A DNA stretch of 64,000 bases from Hofstenia miamia. Lineage: Eukaryota; Xenacoelomorpha; Acoela; Hofsteniidae. Position 1 is the first letter of the stretch. The number at the start of each line of letters is the position of its first letter. The DNA lies in NCBI GenBank assembly GCA_900660155.1, contig CABFPE010000042.1, positions 448,900 through 512,899 on the forward strand. Reading direction: 5' to 3'. Under the pieces are notes generated by a model. The model worked only from the letters and a program-made list of their open reading frames with translations. It did not search any database and was not told where the DNA came from. Shown piece after piece: positions 1 through 10,608 of the stretch. The position numbers and the translations under genes were made by a program.

Positions 1-147
1 GTTGAAGCAACATTGTTTTGACCAATGAAATGGTACCATTTCAATGTTAAAACAACGTTGTTTTTGACACATAAAACAACCACATAACAACCCAAAACAA
101 CGTTGTTTAGACCTTAAACTGTTATCTGGGGTCAGTGTATTATTGTA
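1..147. repeat. Palindromic AACAACGTTGTT motif, two copies
   Basis: A perfect 12-bp palindrome AACAACGTTGTT occurs at 51-62 and again at 96-107, 45 bp apart, with a looser third relative near 10-19. No gene is visible here. The motif lies just upstream of the Polinton integrase relic and could be a degenerate repeat of that element or an unrelated satellite. The function is unknown. Confidence 0.4.
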
Positions 148-847
148 TTTGGCATTGATGAAATATGGACTATGGATTTAGCAGTTGTTGAAAGTCTAGC
201 ATCACATAATAGAGGGATAAAGTACTTGATTGTTTGTTATGATATTTTGTCAAAAAAAGTTCGTGTGCAGCCATTGTATAATAAAACTGCTAGTCATGTG
301 TTGTCTGCTTTTAAAAAATTTGATAACTGGCATAATGTGAAAAAGATTTGGGTTGATAGGAGTACAGACTTTAAAATAGTGTTTAATGATTTCTGCAATA
401 GAAATAATATAACAGTGTGTAGCACAAATTCAAACATGAAAGCAGAGTGATAAGGAGTTTGAAAGAAATTCTATTAAAGTATCTACACTTTAGCAGGGGT
501 TATAAATATATAGATAAACTTCAACAAATTGTTGGTGTCTTAAATTCCAGAGTAAATCGTACAATAGGCATGTCTCCAAATTCTGTAAGAAAAAAGCATG
601 TACCATACTTTGTTGGAAAACTAATTACTGTTAGTAATAAGCATTACTGACCAGCGTTGTTTTGCATTGGTGATCTGGTAAGAATTTCAAAATCCAAATA
701 CAAATTTTGAAAAGGCTATTCACCACAATTTCAAACTGAGGTTTTTATAATAATAGTGACGATCATGGTGAAATAATTAAAGGAAAATTCTACCAGCAGG
801 AATTGACTAGAGTAATTAGGAAGTGTGCATGGACAAGAATAGAATAG
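148..847 (+). pseudogene. Polinton/Maverick-type integrase (rve family), decayed
   Basis: Translation resembles the retroviral-type integrase carried by Polinton/Maverick elements (the C. elegans F54H12.3-like family). The core begins at IDEIWTMDL (the first catalytic Asp region, about 157-180), continues through GIKYLIVCYDILSKK (212-260) and WVDRSTDF, which corresponds to the usual TDKGTEF second Asp (about 349-372). A stop after position 447 and a frame change break the reading frame where the catalytic Glu block should lie, and the Glu is not recognisable. A second open part (447-650) gives the helical segment ending MSPNSV. A further part with stops (about 660-847) has FCIGDLVRISK, the C-terminal SH3/chromo-like portion. 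Integrases of this family insert the element into host DNA. This copy cannot be active. Confidence 0.75.
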
Positions 848-881
848 TAAAAATAACCTATACATTTAATTGTCAAATCAT

Positions 882-1350
882 TCAGTATGAGAGCAATATT
901 ATAGTGAACAAGCAAGTGGTAGAAACCCTACAGCAATAACTCATCAAAAAGGATTTAGAGTGATTACCACTAGCATTGAAAATAATTTCACCCTTGAAAA
1001 ATGTATTAAGCAATATTGGTAATGAGATTTTGGATGAATCACTTTTGGGTTTAAACAACACAGTCACTGGCAAAAATGTGAAAAAAAGTTTTAAAATGAA
1101 GAATTGCCAATGTAGCAAAAAACACAGTCAGGAATCAATTTAATAAATGACGTCAGAATCACAAACAAACTGGTAATGGTTTCTCCAAGCCAGGGAGGAT
1201 AACAAAAACAATTAAAACAAAATACGGAATTAAACAATTTACAGTTTCCAGAGCAAAAAAATAACTTAAACCTAGTCCACACAAAGTGAAAAAGAAACCC
1301 ATCATAAAGAAAACTGACATTTTTAAGAATTTGGTATAAATAGCTGTACA
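882..1350 (+). pseudogene. Polinton small basic structural protein relic (PX-like)
   Basis: Between the integrase and capsid relics, short plus-strand pieces read YYSEQASGRNPT, then QKGF, then GLNNTVTGKNVKKS, then a Lys-rich stretch KKKPIIKKTDIF. This order of an N-terminal YY...G segment, a TGKN-V-K-S segment and a basic tail ending in DIF resembles the small basic structural protein encoded beside the capsid gene in Polintons. Many stops and frame changes are present. The assignment rests on remembered family pattern and on position, so it is tentative. Confidence 0.4.
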
Positions 1351-1352
1351 CA

Positions 1353-1720
1353 TTGACAAATGATATTAGTTTGATCCCTGTCATGACCACATTCACTCAT
1401 TCTTGTTTTGCTATTTTTAAATGTGATAAGGTGTTGGTAAACTTTAATGCAGGTAGAACACATGAATATTTCGCAACTTCTGGTTTTAATGGACCACTCA
1501 TTGAATTAAATTTCAGGTCGGAGCAAAATGAGTACATTGATTTGCAGAGTATACATCTTGGTTTATCAGTCAAAATTGTACGCAAAAGTGATGGTGGGAA
1601 CCTAGTTTGGGATGACGCAGACAATACAAAACAATATCAAGATTGTTTAACAAATAACCCCTTACACTAATTGTTTAGAAATTATAGTTTATATAAATGG
1701 TATTTTACGAGTTTTGTTTG
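1353..1720 (+). pseudogene. Polinton capsid-type protein (F54H12.2-like), N-terminal relic
   Basis: An open stretch of 105 residues contains FNGPLIELNFRSEQNEYIDLQ followed by a segment ending VKIVRKSDGGNL, the signature of the F54H12.2-like proteins of Polinton/Maverick elements. In that family an acidic-Tyr-Ile-Asp-Leu motif is followed by strands and a NN-LH-LF motif. Here NNPLH is followed by a stop (about 1668) and then LFRNYSLY. These proteins are thought to form jelly-roll capsid shells. The protein is cut off after about 120 residues, where sequence of a Tc1 element on the other strand begins (from 1689). It is a fragment. Confidence 0.65.
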
Positions 1721-2429
1721 AAGTATGTGCTCTTTCCCCATCTTGTTGCAGTAGCCAACTGTCAGGGTACATTGTGTTAGCATAGGGCTTGAGCTTCTCT
1801 ATAATTGTGATGTATTTATTGGATTCAACATTGCTTTTTACTACAGTAATGTAGAAAACTTTGTGAGAAAGTGCAACCCATACCATCACATGAGTTGAAA
1901 ACTTGGTCATACATTTTTTGTGGTGCTCTACCAACTTTGCACCAGTATTTTATTGTGTTCAAATGCAGATGAAAGAGGCACTTGTCTGTAATGAAAACGT
2001 TGTTCCAGGCAAAGCTCTCCATATCTCAACAAAAAAACAATCATTTTCAGATGTGCTTCTGGGTTAGAAATGGAATGTTGTGTCATTTCTTTTTGGTAAT
2101 GCCAGCACTTTTCAATCTTCTCTGGTGGTTCTTTCAGAAACTGCTGGTTGGGCCCAATCCATTAGTTGGTTTTTAATTTCTCTAGCAGAATATTCGGGAT
2201 GGGCGATTGCAAGTTTCACAAGACTCTTTTGGTTGTTTCCCGAAATTTTTTTGGGACAGCCACCTCCCTGTTTCTTTCTTTGTACAACTTCTTCAAATTC
2301 TGATATAAAGTTTGTTTAGACACTGTGTTGCATTCAATAACGTCTTAAAATTTCTTTCTCCAAGTGAGTAAAATCATGAAGTGTTTCCTTTTTGTTCTCA
2401 CTGCAAGCCATTACATGAAAAGAGTTCAT
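1689..2429 (-). pseudogene. Tc1-type transposase relic
   Basis: Minus-strand pieces follow the order of a Tc1/mariner transposase: an N-terminal helix-turn-helix part starting near 2429, a TIRRRL-like segment near 2110-2150 (HQRRLKSAGI), then WNNVFITDKCLFHLH (first catalytic Asp, about 1960-2010), MVWVALSHK (1860-1885) and WLLQQDGERAHTS (second catalytic Asp, about 1725-1765). Stops and frame changes separate the pieces, and the third catalytic residue region is missing at the left end. The element abuts the Polinton capsid relic at about 1.69-1.72 kb, suggesting it inserted there. It is a cut-and-paste transposase and is inactive here. Confidence 0.8.
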
Positions 2430-4990
2430 TTGTTTCAGTTTTCCCACTATAATTTTGTTAATATGAGCATTAAATTAATATAAAGCATTGTGTAGAATCT
2501 TGCCAACACTATTTTTGCTATAATTTACAAGTTGCTAATCCATTCTCTGGGTATATGCAAAGTATAGGGTGTGACAGATCCCTAACTTTCTCAACCTAGC
2601 TTTCTGCTTAGTTTATTAACTGAATTATTGTGCATTAGCATTCCTTAATGCTTAAACTAATCAAGGTTTATTTAGATTGAGAACAGTAGATGGAATACAG
2701 GGTTGAAACCTGGTGCAGAGCAATGAGCATCAAGAGACATCTTCATTGGTTAAAGCTCCAGCTTTTACTTGTTCTTCATAGTGGAAACCAGTTGGTGATT
2801 CAGGTGACTCAGTGCATGGATGGATACCTCAGTGATAGTGTGTGTGTGTGATAACTTATTAATTTAGTGCTTTGATTGTCCTTGTTATTATGACTATGTA
2901 AATAGAAGGAAATAATGCAACCATGGTGCTTTAGCTTGTTATTTTGCCTTACATATAATAGCCCTACAGATATAATGATACATGTCAACCTTTTGTACAT
3001 GTGAACAATCAATGCAGTCAGCAATAAAGTTAGTTTGTAAATCAGTCAATAGTCCACTAAAGTACTAAATAGTAAATACATCGTACAAAAGAACTGCACA
3101 TTAAACAGGTAAAGTAATATAGAAGTAATCATAATAATCTGTGAGTAACAAACAATAGGAAAGCTATAATGGGCAAAAATCCCTATCCCTATTCATAACT
3201 TATAAGCACATCAAGAAATCTACAGCTACCAACCTCATCACACTTTTGAAAGGCTGAGTGTGAGGCTGCTCCAGAATTCCATTAATTGTGTTCAGGGACC
3301 ACCATATGATTACTCTAGTGCTTGAACATTTAGCTTTCCATTTAACTATTAAATAACCTGACAAAAAGTAATGAAGTAAATCCAGTAAAATTTGTTCATC
3401 ATCAAATCAAACAATCAATGCATATTTATAGCACATTTAAGTAAATAATCAAACACTTGGCTAGTACCTGTTGATTGAAGCTTGTTTACAATTTTCCCTG
3501 CATTTCTTGTTCTGCTTTAATTACACAATGTCAGCTTTAATTAGTATACACTGTTTGGTCATCTGATGTTTGCGAATACTACCAAGTTAATTTAAATATA
3601 AAACTGCTTCAAACATTTTACAAAATAAATAATCTATCATATCCATGTCTTTTACATTTAATCAATATTACATTTTAGTCTTAGTTACTTCCATTCTTTC
3701 TCTCACTTTGACCACACATTGTTTCTGATGGATTATGGCATAATTGCATTTGATAAATCAACATAGATCTCATCATGTATTAAAAGATCAGGTATATATT
3801 TGTATATAGTGGTTACTGAGAAACTCACCTTTGAATAGTTGTGCCATTTTTTTTTCACTAGGTATACATTGCAGATTTTTGTTTAAATAAATATCTGGAC
3901 AAAAATCGTTAGTATAGCACCCTCTTAACCAAATAAAATCAAGGGAGCAGCCAGATTATGATATTGGATTGTTTGTGATCAAAACTGTCCAAATGCACTG
4001 AAGAAGTATATTATCATGACCACTTGAACAGTGACATCGAACTTTATTTGGCCATATAATAATAAACAATATGGAGATAAACCATTAAAAGACACTTGCT
4101 CAAAAACAGATTAATCATAATACTAAATTTTCATACAGTTATAGCAAGAAAGGATTGTTCTGCAAACTTTGTGTGCTTGCCCAGCCTACAGAGACTAACC
4201 AACGCAGATATGGAATCAGATCCAAAATTTTAAGATCTGATCCAATCCTATCCCAATTTTTAGTTTTCATTCTGAAACAGATCCGAAAATAAATAAGTAT
4301 TCTAACAATAAATAAACATGGACTTAAATACATTTAAGTTTTTTCAAATGTGAATAGAAAATTTTAAGTGCTTCAACACTGTCTTGAGAAAAAAAATAAA
4401 TGTATACAATATATCATGAGGGGCAGCTTCAGGTTTAGACCAGGTATTGGATGACTTATGCAATAGTGCATGCAAATCCACTCAAATGAAGTGAATCCCT
4501 TATAACTTAAAAGCAATTTATTAAAAAAATCAATTTTAAATTTTGAAATATTACAATAGAATCAAATGCTTTTCTAGTACTACAATCTAATACAGTCAAT
4601 TTTAGTCAAGCAAACCAAAAAATTACAAAAAATATTTTTGACAAAATTTTGGTCAATGTTCATCTATGTTTGAAATAGATTGCTTCTTTTATCTGTAATT
4701 GTCCACCCACAAGAAGCAAGTTTGCTTCTGATTGGTGTGACTTTGATTATCAGGGAAAATCAATAATTGCTTTACCAAAACTCCAACAAATTCATTTCTT
4801 TGCTTATTTGTAAGCTTTGTAGTAATCTAATTCCTAAAATTGTGTCAACTATAATCAAAATATTTATAGAGTTTTAGTAGTTGAGTTTCTTATGGTATTA
4901 CCACCTTATAAATTTATTATGTCCACATCCAAAAATCACCATTTTGCAATGTTACTATAAATTTAGAATTGAAGTTGTTTCAATCAACAA
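2430..4990. other. AT-rich non-coding stretch
   Basis: No coding sequence is supportable. A run of GT dinucleotides lies near 2840. At 2572 a sequence starting TGTGACAGATCC, followed at about 3022 by AATAAA, is reminiscent of a solitary LTR, but no matching end or target duplication was found. The few short open frames lack family resemblance. CpG is scarce. Confidence 0.5.
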
Positions 4991-4995
4991 GATGA

Positions 4996-5128
4996 TGTAA
5001 TTAACCTTATTAGAATAATAAAATAATTTATTGTGTCTACCTAATGTTACAATTGGCTATATATTGTAAACCACAACTTGTGGGGGAGACCAGATCCTAC
5101 ATGTGAGGTTTACCATCAGCATGGCACA
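4996..5128 (-). repeat. 3' LTR of the Mag-like element
   Basis: In element orientation it starts TGTGCCATGC at 5128 and ends TTACA at 4996. It shares the segment around TAGGTAGACACAATAAA (containing a polyadenylation signal) and the GATGGTAAAC segment near its start with the other LTR. It is flanked by GATGA on the outside (4991-4995). Confidence 0.85.
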
Positions 5129-5140
5129 TCTCTCCTTTCC
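5129..5140 (-). other. Polypurine tract of the Mag-like element
   Basis: The minus strand reads GGAAAGGAGAGA directly before the LTR start TGTGCC, as expected for the plus-strand primer of reverse transcription. Confidence 0.75.
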
Positions 5141-5147
5141 AGATTGA

Positions 5148-6110
5148 TCAGGCAAATCTTTGGTTTGAGTTGACTGGGCATTCATAAAATTGAGGAGGTT
5201 GTCTATTCCTAGTTGGCTTTTTTTGTGCAAAAAATTTTTGATAGGCTTTTGTTGGGTTGGCGAGTACTTTGTGGTAGACTTTCATTAGAGGTTCCCTGCT
5301 CTGGCAATGGTAAAGGTATTTCAAAGTCTCTCCAATCACAGACACTCCTTCCTTCTGAACTTAGTGGTATGAGGTGACGTTGGTTTCTTCTTATAATTTT
5401 TGATTGTACTTTTATCAGATAAGATCTTGGTGCTGGGGGTCTTCTGACTATCTCCCCAGTCACATCTCTGAGATTAGTGATGTGTACAGTGTCTCCTTTT
5501 CCAAGCTTAGATAAATCCTTTGCAGTATGATTGTAATTCTTCTTTTGACTTTCTTTGTATCTTTGTTTGTTTTCCATAAACTTCTTTTGGGATATCATCT
5601 TTGGTTTTAACAAGTTTTTGGGTATAATGTTGCTGGCTCTTAAGATATGACTAAAAACAGTTCAGCAGGCAAAAATTGGCTAAAACTAAGCAGTGTATTA
5701 TTGCACTGTAGTATTGAAAGTCTATAATCAGGACCTTTCTTATACATTAATTTAATTGTTCTTACAGCATGCTCTGCCATTGCATTAGACTGTGGGAAGC
5801 AGGGACTACTTAGAGTCAGCTTAACTCTGTATGTCTTTGTGAATTGTCTAATCTCCACAGAACCAATGATACCATTAGGTATCCCATGTTGTGACATCAT
5901 CTCCTTAATCTTCTCAGTAACTGCTAATGCAAGTCTGTAACATTGTAAAAATCGTGAGTAGAAGTCTTTGCAAATCAACAAGGTCTTTGATTCAGCTTGG
6001 GTAATATCTACGGATATTTTATAAAAGGTACTCTTGGATGTTCATGATATATGATTGGCTACTTTTTATTTGCTGCTGGGTGCATTTTGCAAACTGTGCC
6101 TTTCAATGTT
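5148..6110 (-). pseudogene. Integrase (Mag-like element)
   Basis: The core piece at 5640-5981 contains FYSRFLQCYRL, a GSVEIRQF region where TDNGxQF is usual, and FPQSNAMAEHAVRTIK, which retains the catalytic Glu block (normally HPQSNGxxERxV). A downstream part (5148-5613) has the C-terminal strand-rich domain, with LGKGDTVHI and RSYLIKV. Frame breaks lie between 5613 and 5640 and above 5981. The second catalytic Asp is not evident. Confidence 0.75.
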
Positions 6111-6163
6111 TTCTGACATTTTTGGCCAAAAGAAAAACTGTTGTACATATGTTTTAGTTTTGT

Positions 6164-6840
6164 TTAATCCCAAAAGGGATCCATGAATTTCGGAATATAC
6201 ACTTGGTTTTGCTGCATTATTAAATCATCATGAATGTGCATTTCATGTTTGATCTTTTCTATGTTTTTTTTATCTGCCCCTTCTAATTGCTGTCTTTGTG
6301 GCCATGACTTTCTGATAAATTTCATAACCTTTGCTGCAATTTGATCTTGACAGATCTCTTTCCTAAGTTTTGACTTGTCAATATTATCAGGGATTTCTAT
6401 TGTGTGAACTGCAGCTGACAACTGCATCTCTATATTACTTGACATTTCAGGAGGAAGGTTTAATCTTGACAATGTATCTGCTAAGTATAATTGATGCCCT
6501 AGTTTGTATGTTAGCCTAAGAGTAGGATACTTTTGCAGAACTACCACTCATAGTCAGTTTCCACATTTACTTCTCATCCATATGCATACTGATGAAAGTA
6601 TGTGCATGCATATGTTATGGCCAATAACTCCTTTTCTATTTGGGAGTAGTTCTTTTTGAAGTTAGGCCTTGCCACATATGCTACCAGTTTTCCACTCTGA
6701 AGTAAGCAAGCTCCTAGAGCAAAAATGGAGGCATCTGTCTGAAGCATTATTGGCAGCATGCTATCAAAATGGCGTAATACAGGTTTTGATGTAAGGCATT
6801 GAATGACATGATCAAATGCCAACTGTTGTTTACCATTCCA
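6164..6840 (-). pseudogene. RNase H and linker (Mag-like element)
   Basis: The segment includes PIMLQTDASIFALGACLLQ (catalytic TDAS), YSQIEKELLAITYACTYFHQY (catalytic Glu helix, about 6580-6700) and LYLADTLSRL (the end of RNase H, about 6450-6490). The downstream linker to the integrase zinc region is open to 6164. RNase H removes the RNA template strand after DNA synthesis. Confidence 0.8.
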
Positions 6841-6899
6841 TTGGAATTGGCTATCTTTTTTAGCAATTTTCTTAATAGAGCAGTGATACTAGAATATTT

Positions 6900-7720
6900 T
6901 GGAATAAATTGCAATAAATAGTTTGTCATATCAAGTAATCTTTGCAAGGATCTTCTATCAGTTGGTTTTGAGAACTTTTGGATGGTTTCTACTTTCTGTG
7001 GATCTGGTTAGAATCCATTTTTGTTCACACTGAATCCCATATATTTTATTTCATCTGTCATTAGTTGAAATTTGTGTTTTTTAAACTTCATATTTCTAGA
7101 TCTTGCATGAGACAAAACAGCCTTTAATGTTGACATGTGAGCTTCTTTCATAGATGTAGCTATACAGATATCATCATGAAATTTAATATATCTCCAAAAA
7201 TTCAGTCAGTCATTGATTGTGATTTATCTGCAGCAGATGCTAATCTGAAGGGTACTCTATTCCAGTGGTACTTACCAAATGGTGTATTAAACATGCATAA
7301 TCTTTATGAAGATTTTATAGCAGTATGTGCAAATAACAGTTGGTGAGCTCTACCACTGTGAAGTAGTGCTTTCCATTAAAAAGTTCTCATAGCCTTGGTG
7401 TTGAAGGTGGATAGTGATAATCTCTAACAATTTCTTTATTTACAGTCTTATTATCAAAAGTTTATCTTAAATCACCATTGGTTTTTTTCTACGAACATCA
7501 TACTTCCAACCCAGCTAGTGAGTTCATCTACTTTAGAAATTATTCCAGATTCTTCCAGTTCTTGAAGCTTTTCTTTCAGCTTTGGGATAATTGTTATCAG
7601 GTAACGTCTCAGAGGATGCATGACAGGCTTTGCATTCAGTCAAAAAAGTATTTTGTAAATCTGATCAACACAGGCATATCCAGTGAATACATCTTTGTAT
7701 TTTAAAAAAGGTTTTCTTAC
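6900..7720 (-). pseudogene. Reverse transcriptase (Mag-like element), heavily interrupted
   Basis: Minus-strand pieces give PKLKEKLQELEESGIISKV and the ELTSWV segment (about 7490-7580), the start of gypsy RT, then DYHYPPSTPRL, then HYFTVVELTNCYLHI (about 7290-7350, normally FSKLDxxxGYxQI). The catalytic box reads FHDDICIA near 7160-7185, where Tyr-x-Asp-Asp is usual. At least seven stops or shifts occur. It is not functional. Confidence 0.75.
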
Positions 7721-7939
7721 ATAATCATCATCATCAGGCCTAGTAGCTGAGAGTTGTCTTAATGGAGCTTCCTAGGCCCTTGGAGAAAAGGGTAATGACT
7801 CTTTCTCAATGTGTGTACTTCCTGTTGCTTAGAGTCCTTAAATCTCACTCCAAGAATTCCTGTTTTGAGTGATGTTTCAAGATTGAGAATGGGCTTTGTT
7901 TCAGTAGATACAACCAAAAACTTCAATATTTGTCTGCAT

Positions 7940-8176
7940 TCATATTTTTCCAATGACAGCTGGAAGCCTTATTTCACCAATAGTAGGTATTTTTTGGCCT
8001 CCACACCCACTTAGCTGTCTTCTGCTCCTGGATATTTTCAATTTTTGATTAATTTGTCTTTCAAGTGCCCTTAGAGTTTGTATAGGTAACACATTGCATT
8101 GTGCCTCAGAATCCACCTTTATACTTATGGGCTGGCCAAACACTTGGATTGTGGTCCTTGGCTCACAGTGCTTCAC
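7940..8176 (-). pseudogene. Retropepsin-type protease (Mag-like element)
   Basis: The open stretch contains VDSEAQCNVLP where this lineage has V-D-T-G-A-x-C-N-V-L-P. The catalytic Asp is kept but Thr-Gly-Ala has become Ser-Glu-Ala, so the active site is probably lost. It is followed by ISRSRRQLSGCGGQKIP and GEIRLPAV, the strands typical of the fold. The enzyme would cut the Gag-Pol precursor. Confidence 0.75.
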
Positions 8177-8835
8177 ATGCTTAATTTCATCACATTCATA
8201 TTTGGCTGCTGAGGAACTGTCACTGCCATTGACCTTATGGCTAGTTTGCTACTGATAACTCCGTCTTTGTATTGTAGATGTGCTCTGCACTTATGAGCAA
8301 AATGGTTAGGCTTTCCACATTTCCTACAACTTGGTCCATACACTGGGCAATTCCTTGGTTTATGGATTCCACCACATTGGCAACATTCATATTCATTACT
8401 TTCAGTGATTTTCTTGAATTGACTTCTCCTTGTACATACTTGATCAATCTCCTTTTTTATTTCAGGATTTTCCTCCTCATTATTATTGTTGATAAGTTTG
8501 ATTGCTTGAGAGATTCTTCTGCAGCCCTTCAAAATTGTATTTTCTTATGCAAATCAATATTGGGCTCTCACAGCCATCTTTCTTGAAGTCCCACATTCTT
8601 GTGTAGATAGTATGATGCAATCATGAATTAAACAGTCTTCTGATTGACCAAAGTTACAATTCTTTGCTTTTGTTCTTAACAGATTTACATAGCTATTGAT
8701 TTTCATGTCTGCCTTGAAAAGTTTATAAAACTGAAATCTTTCAAATACTTCATTACTACAGCAAGAAAAATAGTCATTAAATTTTTTTAACATGTGCCCA
8801 AATTTGTTTTGATCTTCTCCAGCAACAATTGTTGA
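8173..8835 (-). pseudogene. Gag with two zinc knuckles (Mag-like element), 5' truncated
   Basis: From 8835 leftward the translation has the gypsy capsid signature: FERFQFYKLFKAD, then YVNLLRTKAKNCNFG and an EDCLIHDCI segment (about 8610-8740). The lower half encodes two knuckles, CCQCGGIHKPRNCP and CRKCGKPNHFAHKC (about 8300-8400). A frame change separates capsid from nucleocapsid. Gag forms the particle and packages RNA. Everything N-terminal of 8836 is missing because a block from elsewhere is joined there. Confidence 0.8.
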
Positions 8836-9619
8836 AGTTAGCCTTTTTAGCACAGTTGCAATATTGCAGAACACTGATGGTCTCTCCAAAAACTGCAAAG
8901 TAAAGAGATTGAGATGGAGTCAATTGATTTGATAAACAAAACATTAGAAAACTCCCATTCAGATGCTGAACAAAATTTCAATAGAATATATGAATTGATA
9001 AAAGATTTATTACCACTTGTTATACATATTTCCCAAACATGTCAAAATCAGAAGCAAATCCATCACTCTCATCCACAAACAATGGACCCTGAACATTATT
9101 TTAGAATTGCTGTTTTCTTTCCATTTGTTCACACCACAATTTCTCAGCTAAATTTGTGTTTCTCAGAAAAATCTAAGGCTGTAAAGCTGCTAAATGTCAC
9201 ACTGTCTCACAAAAAAACTCTGTTGAGGAAACATTTTCAACATTGTTTGAATACCACAAAAATGCTCTTATTGCCAACAACAAAGAATTTCATGAGTGTA
9301 CAGTTTATATAAAGGCAATTTTTGAATTCAAACAGTGGCATCTTAAGTGGGTAAAAGATGTCAAAGACACCTACAACATGATTCTGTTTGATACTTTATG
9401 TCAATGAGAATAAAAACCCTAGTCTTAACCTAAGTGCACTTTTGTGGCCTGGCACAAAGACCCTTGAATTGTTCCCATGATGGATCCAGGCCACTACTAA
9501 ACACAACTTGTTTAGCTTGACATTGTATTAAATAATCAAATCACAGTAAAGAAACAATATAAGAATTATGAAGAAATTTCTTTCTCAACCGTTAACAGGA
9601 ATTTTGATCTATTTATAGT

Positions 9620-9930
9620 AGCTCAAAAAGGTATCTGTTGATTTCAAATTTTGAATCTTTCATCTGCCAAGATGGTGGCTAAAAATAATGGAAGTGATTT
9701 TGCCCCTTGGTTTAGTCAAAATTATTAGTATTGACAAATACTATTTCATAATCAATTACATTGATATTCCTTGGTTGCAACATACAAATTACTCTAAGCT
9801 GATATTATTTTTTTACAATATATTCTTAATCACATTTATATTTAATCCTAGTTCTTCTTAATTAACTTTCTTCTTTAACAGCTTATGTATTATTTGGATG
9901 ATGCTAATTTAAATATTGAACTTAAACAGA
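9620..9930 (+). repeat. Dispersed repeat R, copy 1
   Basis: It begins near GTATCTGTTGATTTCAAAT and includes AAGATGGTGGCTAAAAATAA and a TTCCTTGGTTGCA segment. Related copies lie at 13229-13539 (exact, in the duplicated block), 21585-21890 (diverged) and 33518-33823 (inverted). No coding capacity was recognised. It may be part of an LTR or a terminal region of an unnamed element. Confidence 0.6.
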
Positions 9931-10106
9931 GACCAGGGTATTTATCAATAGTGAGTGAAAAATATGTTTAACTATAATAGACATAATGCAACATTTGAAT
10001 TAATTAGTAAAATTTATTTCCCCCTCTAAAAAATCCACTAAGAAGATTCTAGTCTTTTCTCATATATCAATGATATAATTTTGGTCCAAAGTGATTGATG
10101 AAAATA

Positions 10107-10328
10107 TTAACCAACTCCATTGCCTTGAGGGTGCAATGTAGTTGTAGTTCTTTTCTTAATATTGAGACCATTGCATGTCTTCTTAAAATTAGCTGATTCA
10201 AATTGAATGCTCCTGTATGATATAAGCATTTCAATTGATTTTATTTGACAATGATAATATTTGAGTTTGATTAAAGCAGTTGCAGCTGTTATCTTAAACA
10301 ATGGATAAACCTCTGCATAATGTGACAA
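10107..10328 (-). pseudogene. Ty3/gypsy integrase fragment (copy in duplicated block)
   Basis: This is identical in translation to 13716-13937: HYAEVYPLFKI, QFESANFKKTC and LHPQGNGV. It is a remnant of the integrase core only. Confidence 0.7.
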
Positions 10329-10385
10329 ACAGGCAATTATTGTTATAATATATCCACATCAATTCCATGTCTTCTTATTTATTTT

Positions 10386-10386
10386 N
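10386..10386. other. Single undetermined base at a sequence junction
   Basis: One N separates the end of the copied 1550-bp block from the leader of the Mag-like element. It falls exactly at the copy edge, which suggests a join made during assembly. Confidence 0.9.
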
Positions 10387-10455
10387 GCTTCCATTTATTC
10401 CATTGTGAGGATATGTTAGGGTTGTTGACATCTAGGGGTTCAGGTTTCAGTGATT

Positions 10456-10474
10456 CAAATGACATCTGTCACCA
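10456..10474 (-). other. Primer-binding site of the Mag-like element
   Basis: Directly after the LTR end, the minus strand reads TGGTGACAGATGTC. A TGG start immediately inside the LTR is the expected tRNA-CCA complement. I could not assign the tRNA. Confidence 0.6.
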
Positions 10475-10603
10475 TGTAAAGAACTTAATTAGAATAATAA
10501 AATAGTTTATTGTGTCTACCTAATGTTACAAATGCAGCACGTCCCTGGCAACACAGTCAACTACCTTGCACCTATGCATGGTGTTTACCATCTGCATGGC
10601 ACA
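10475..10603 (-). repeat. 5' LTR of the Mag-like element
   Basis: It starts TGTGCCATGC at 10603 and ends TTTACA at 10475 in element orientation. It is 129 bp against 133 bp for the partner at 4996-5128, with several differences between them, so the insertion is not recent. The outer flank 10604-10608 is GATGA, matching the flank of the 3' LTR. Confidence 0.85.
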
Positions 10604-10608
10604 GATGA

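Larger units (their letters stand above)
8836..10385 (+). repeat. 1550-bp block, first copy (inside the Mag-like element)
   Basis: This block matches 12445-13994 at a constant offset of 3609 bp with no difference in the parts I compared, including an identical 132-residue open frame. The left edge lies where Mag-like gag begins, and the right edge is the single N at 10386. Contents: the C-terminal half of a hAT transposase (8914-9400, plus strand), a dispersed repeat (9620-9930), and an integrase fragment on the minus strand (10107-10328). The second copy is contiguous with natural hAT and gypsy sequence on both sides, so this copy is the secondary or artefactual one. Confidence 0.9.
4996..10603 (-). 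mobile_element. Ty3/gypsy (Mag-like) LTR retrotransposon, structurally bounded
   Basis: The element runs right to left. It has matching short LTRs at 10475-10603 and 4996-5128, a primer-binding site just inside the 5' LTR, a polypurine tract just before the 3' LTR, and a 5-bp target duplication GATGA at 4991-4995 and 10604-10608. The gene order is gag with two zinc knuckles, protease, reverse transcriptase, RNase H, integrase, as in Ty3/gypsy. Short LTRs of about 130 bp and two knuckles fit the Mag lineage. All reading frames are interrupted. A 1550-bp foreign block (8836-10385) replaces or interrupts the leader and gag N-terminus and ends at an undetermined base (10386), so the true internal sequence there is uncertain. 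Confidence 0.88.

Noticed and set aside
2572..3050. Possible solo LTR starting TGTGACAGATCC
   Set aside because: No 3' end, target duplication or partner LTR could be shown.
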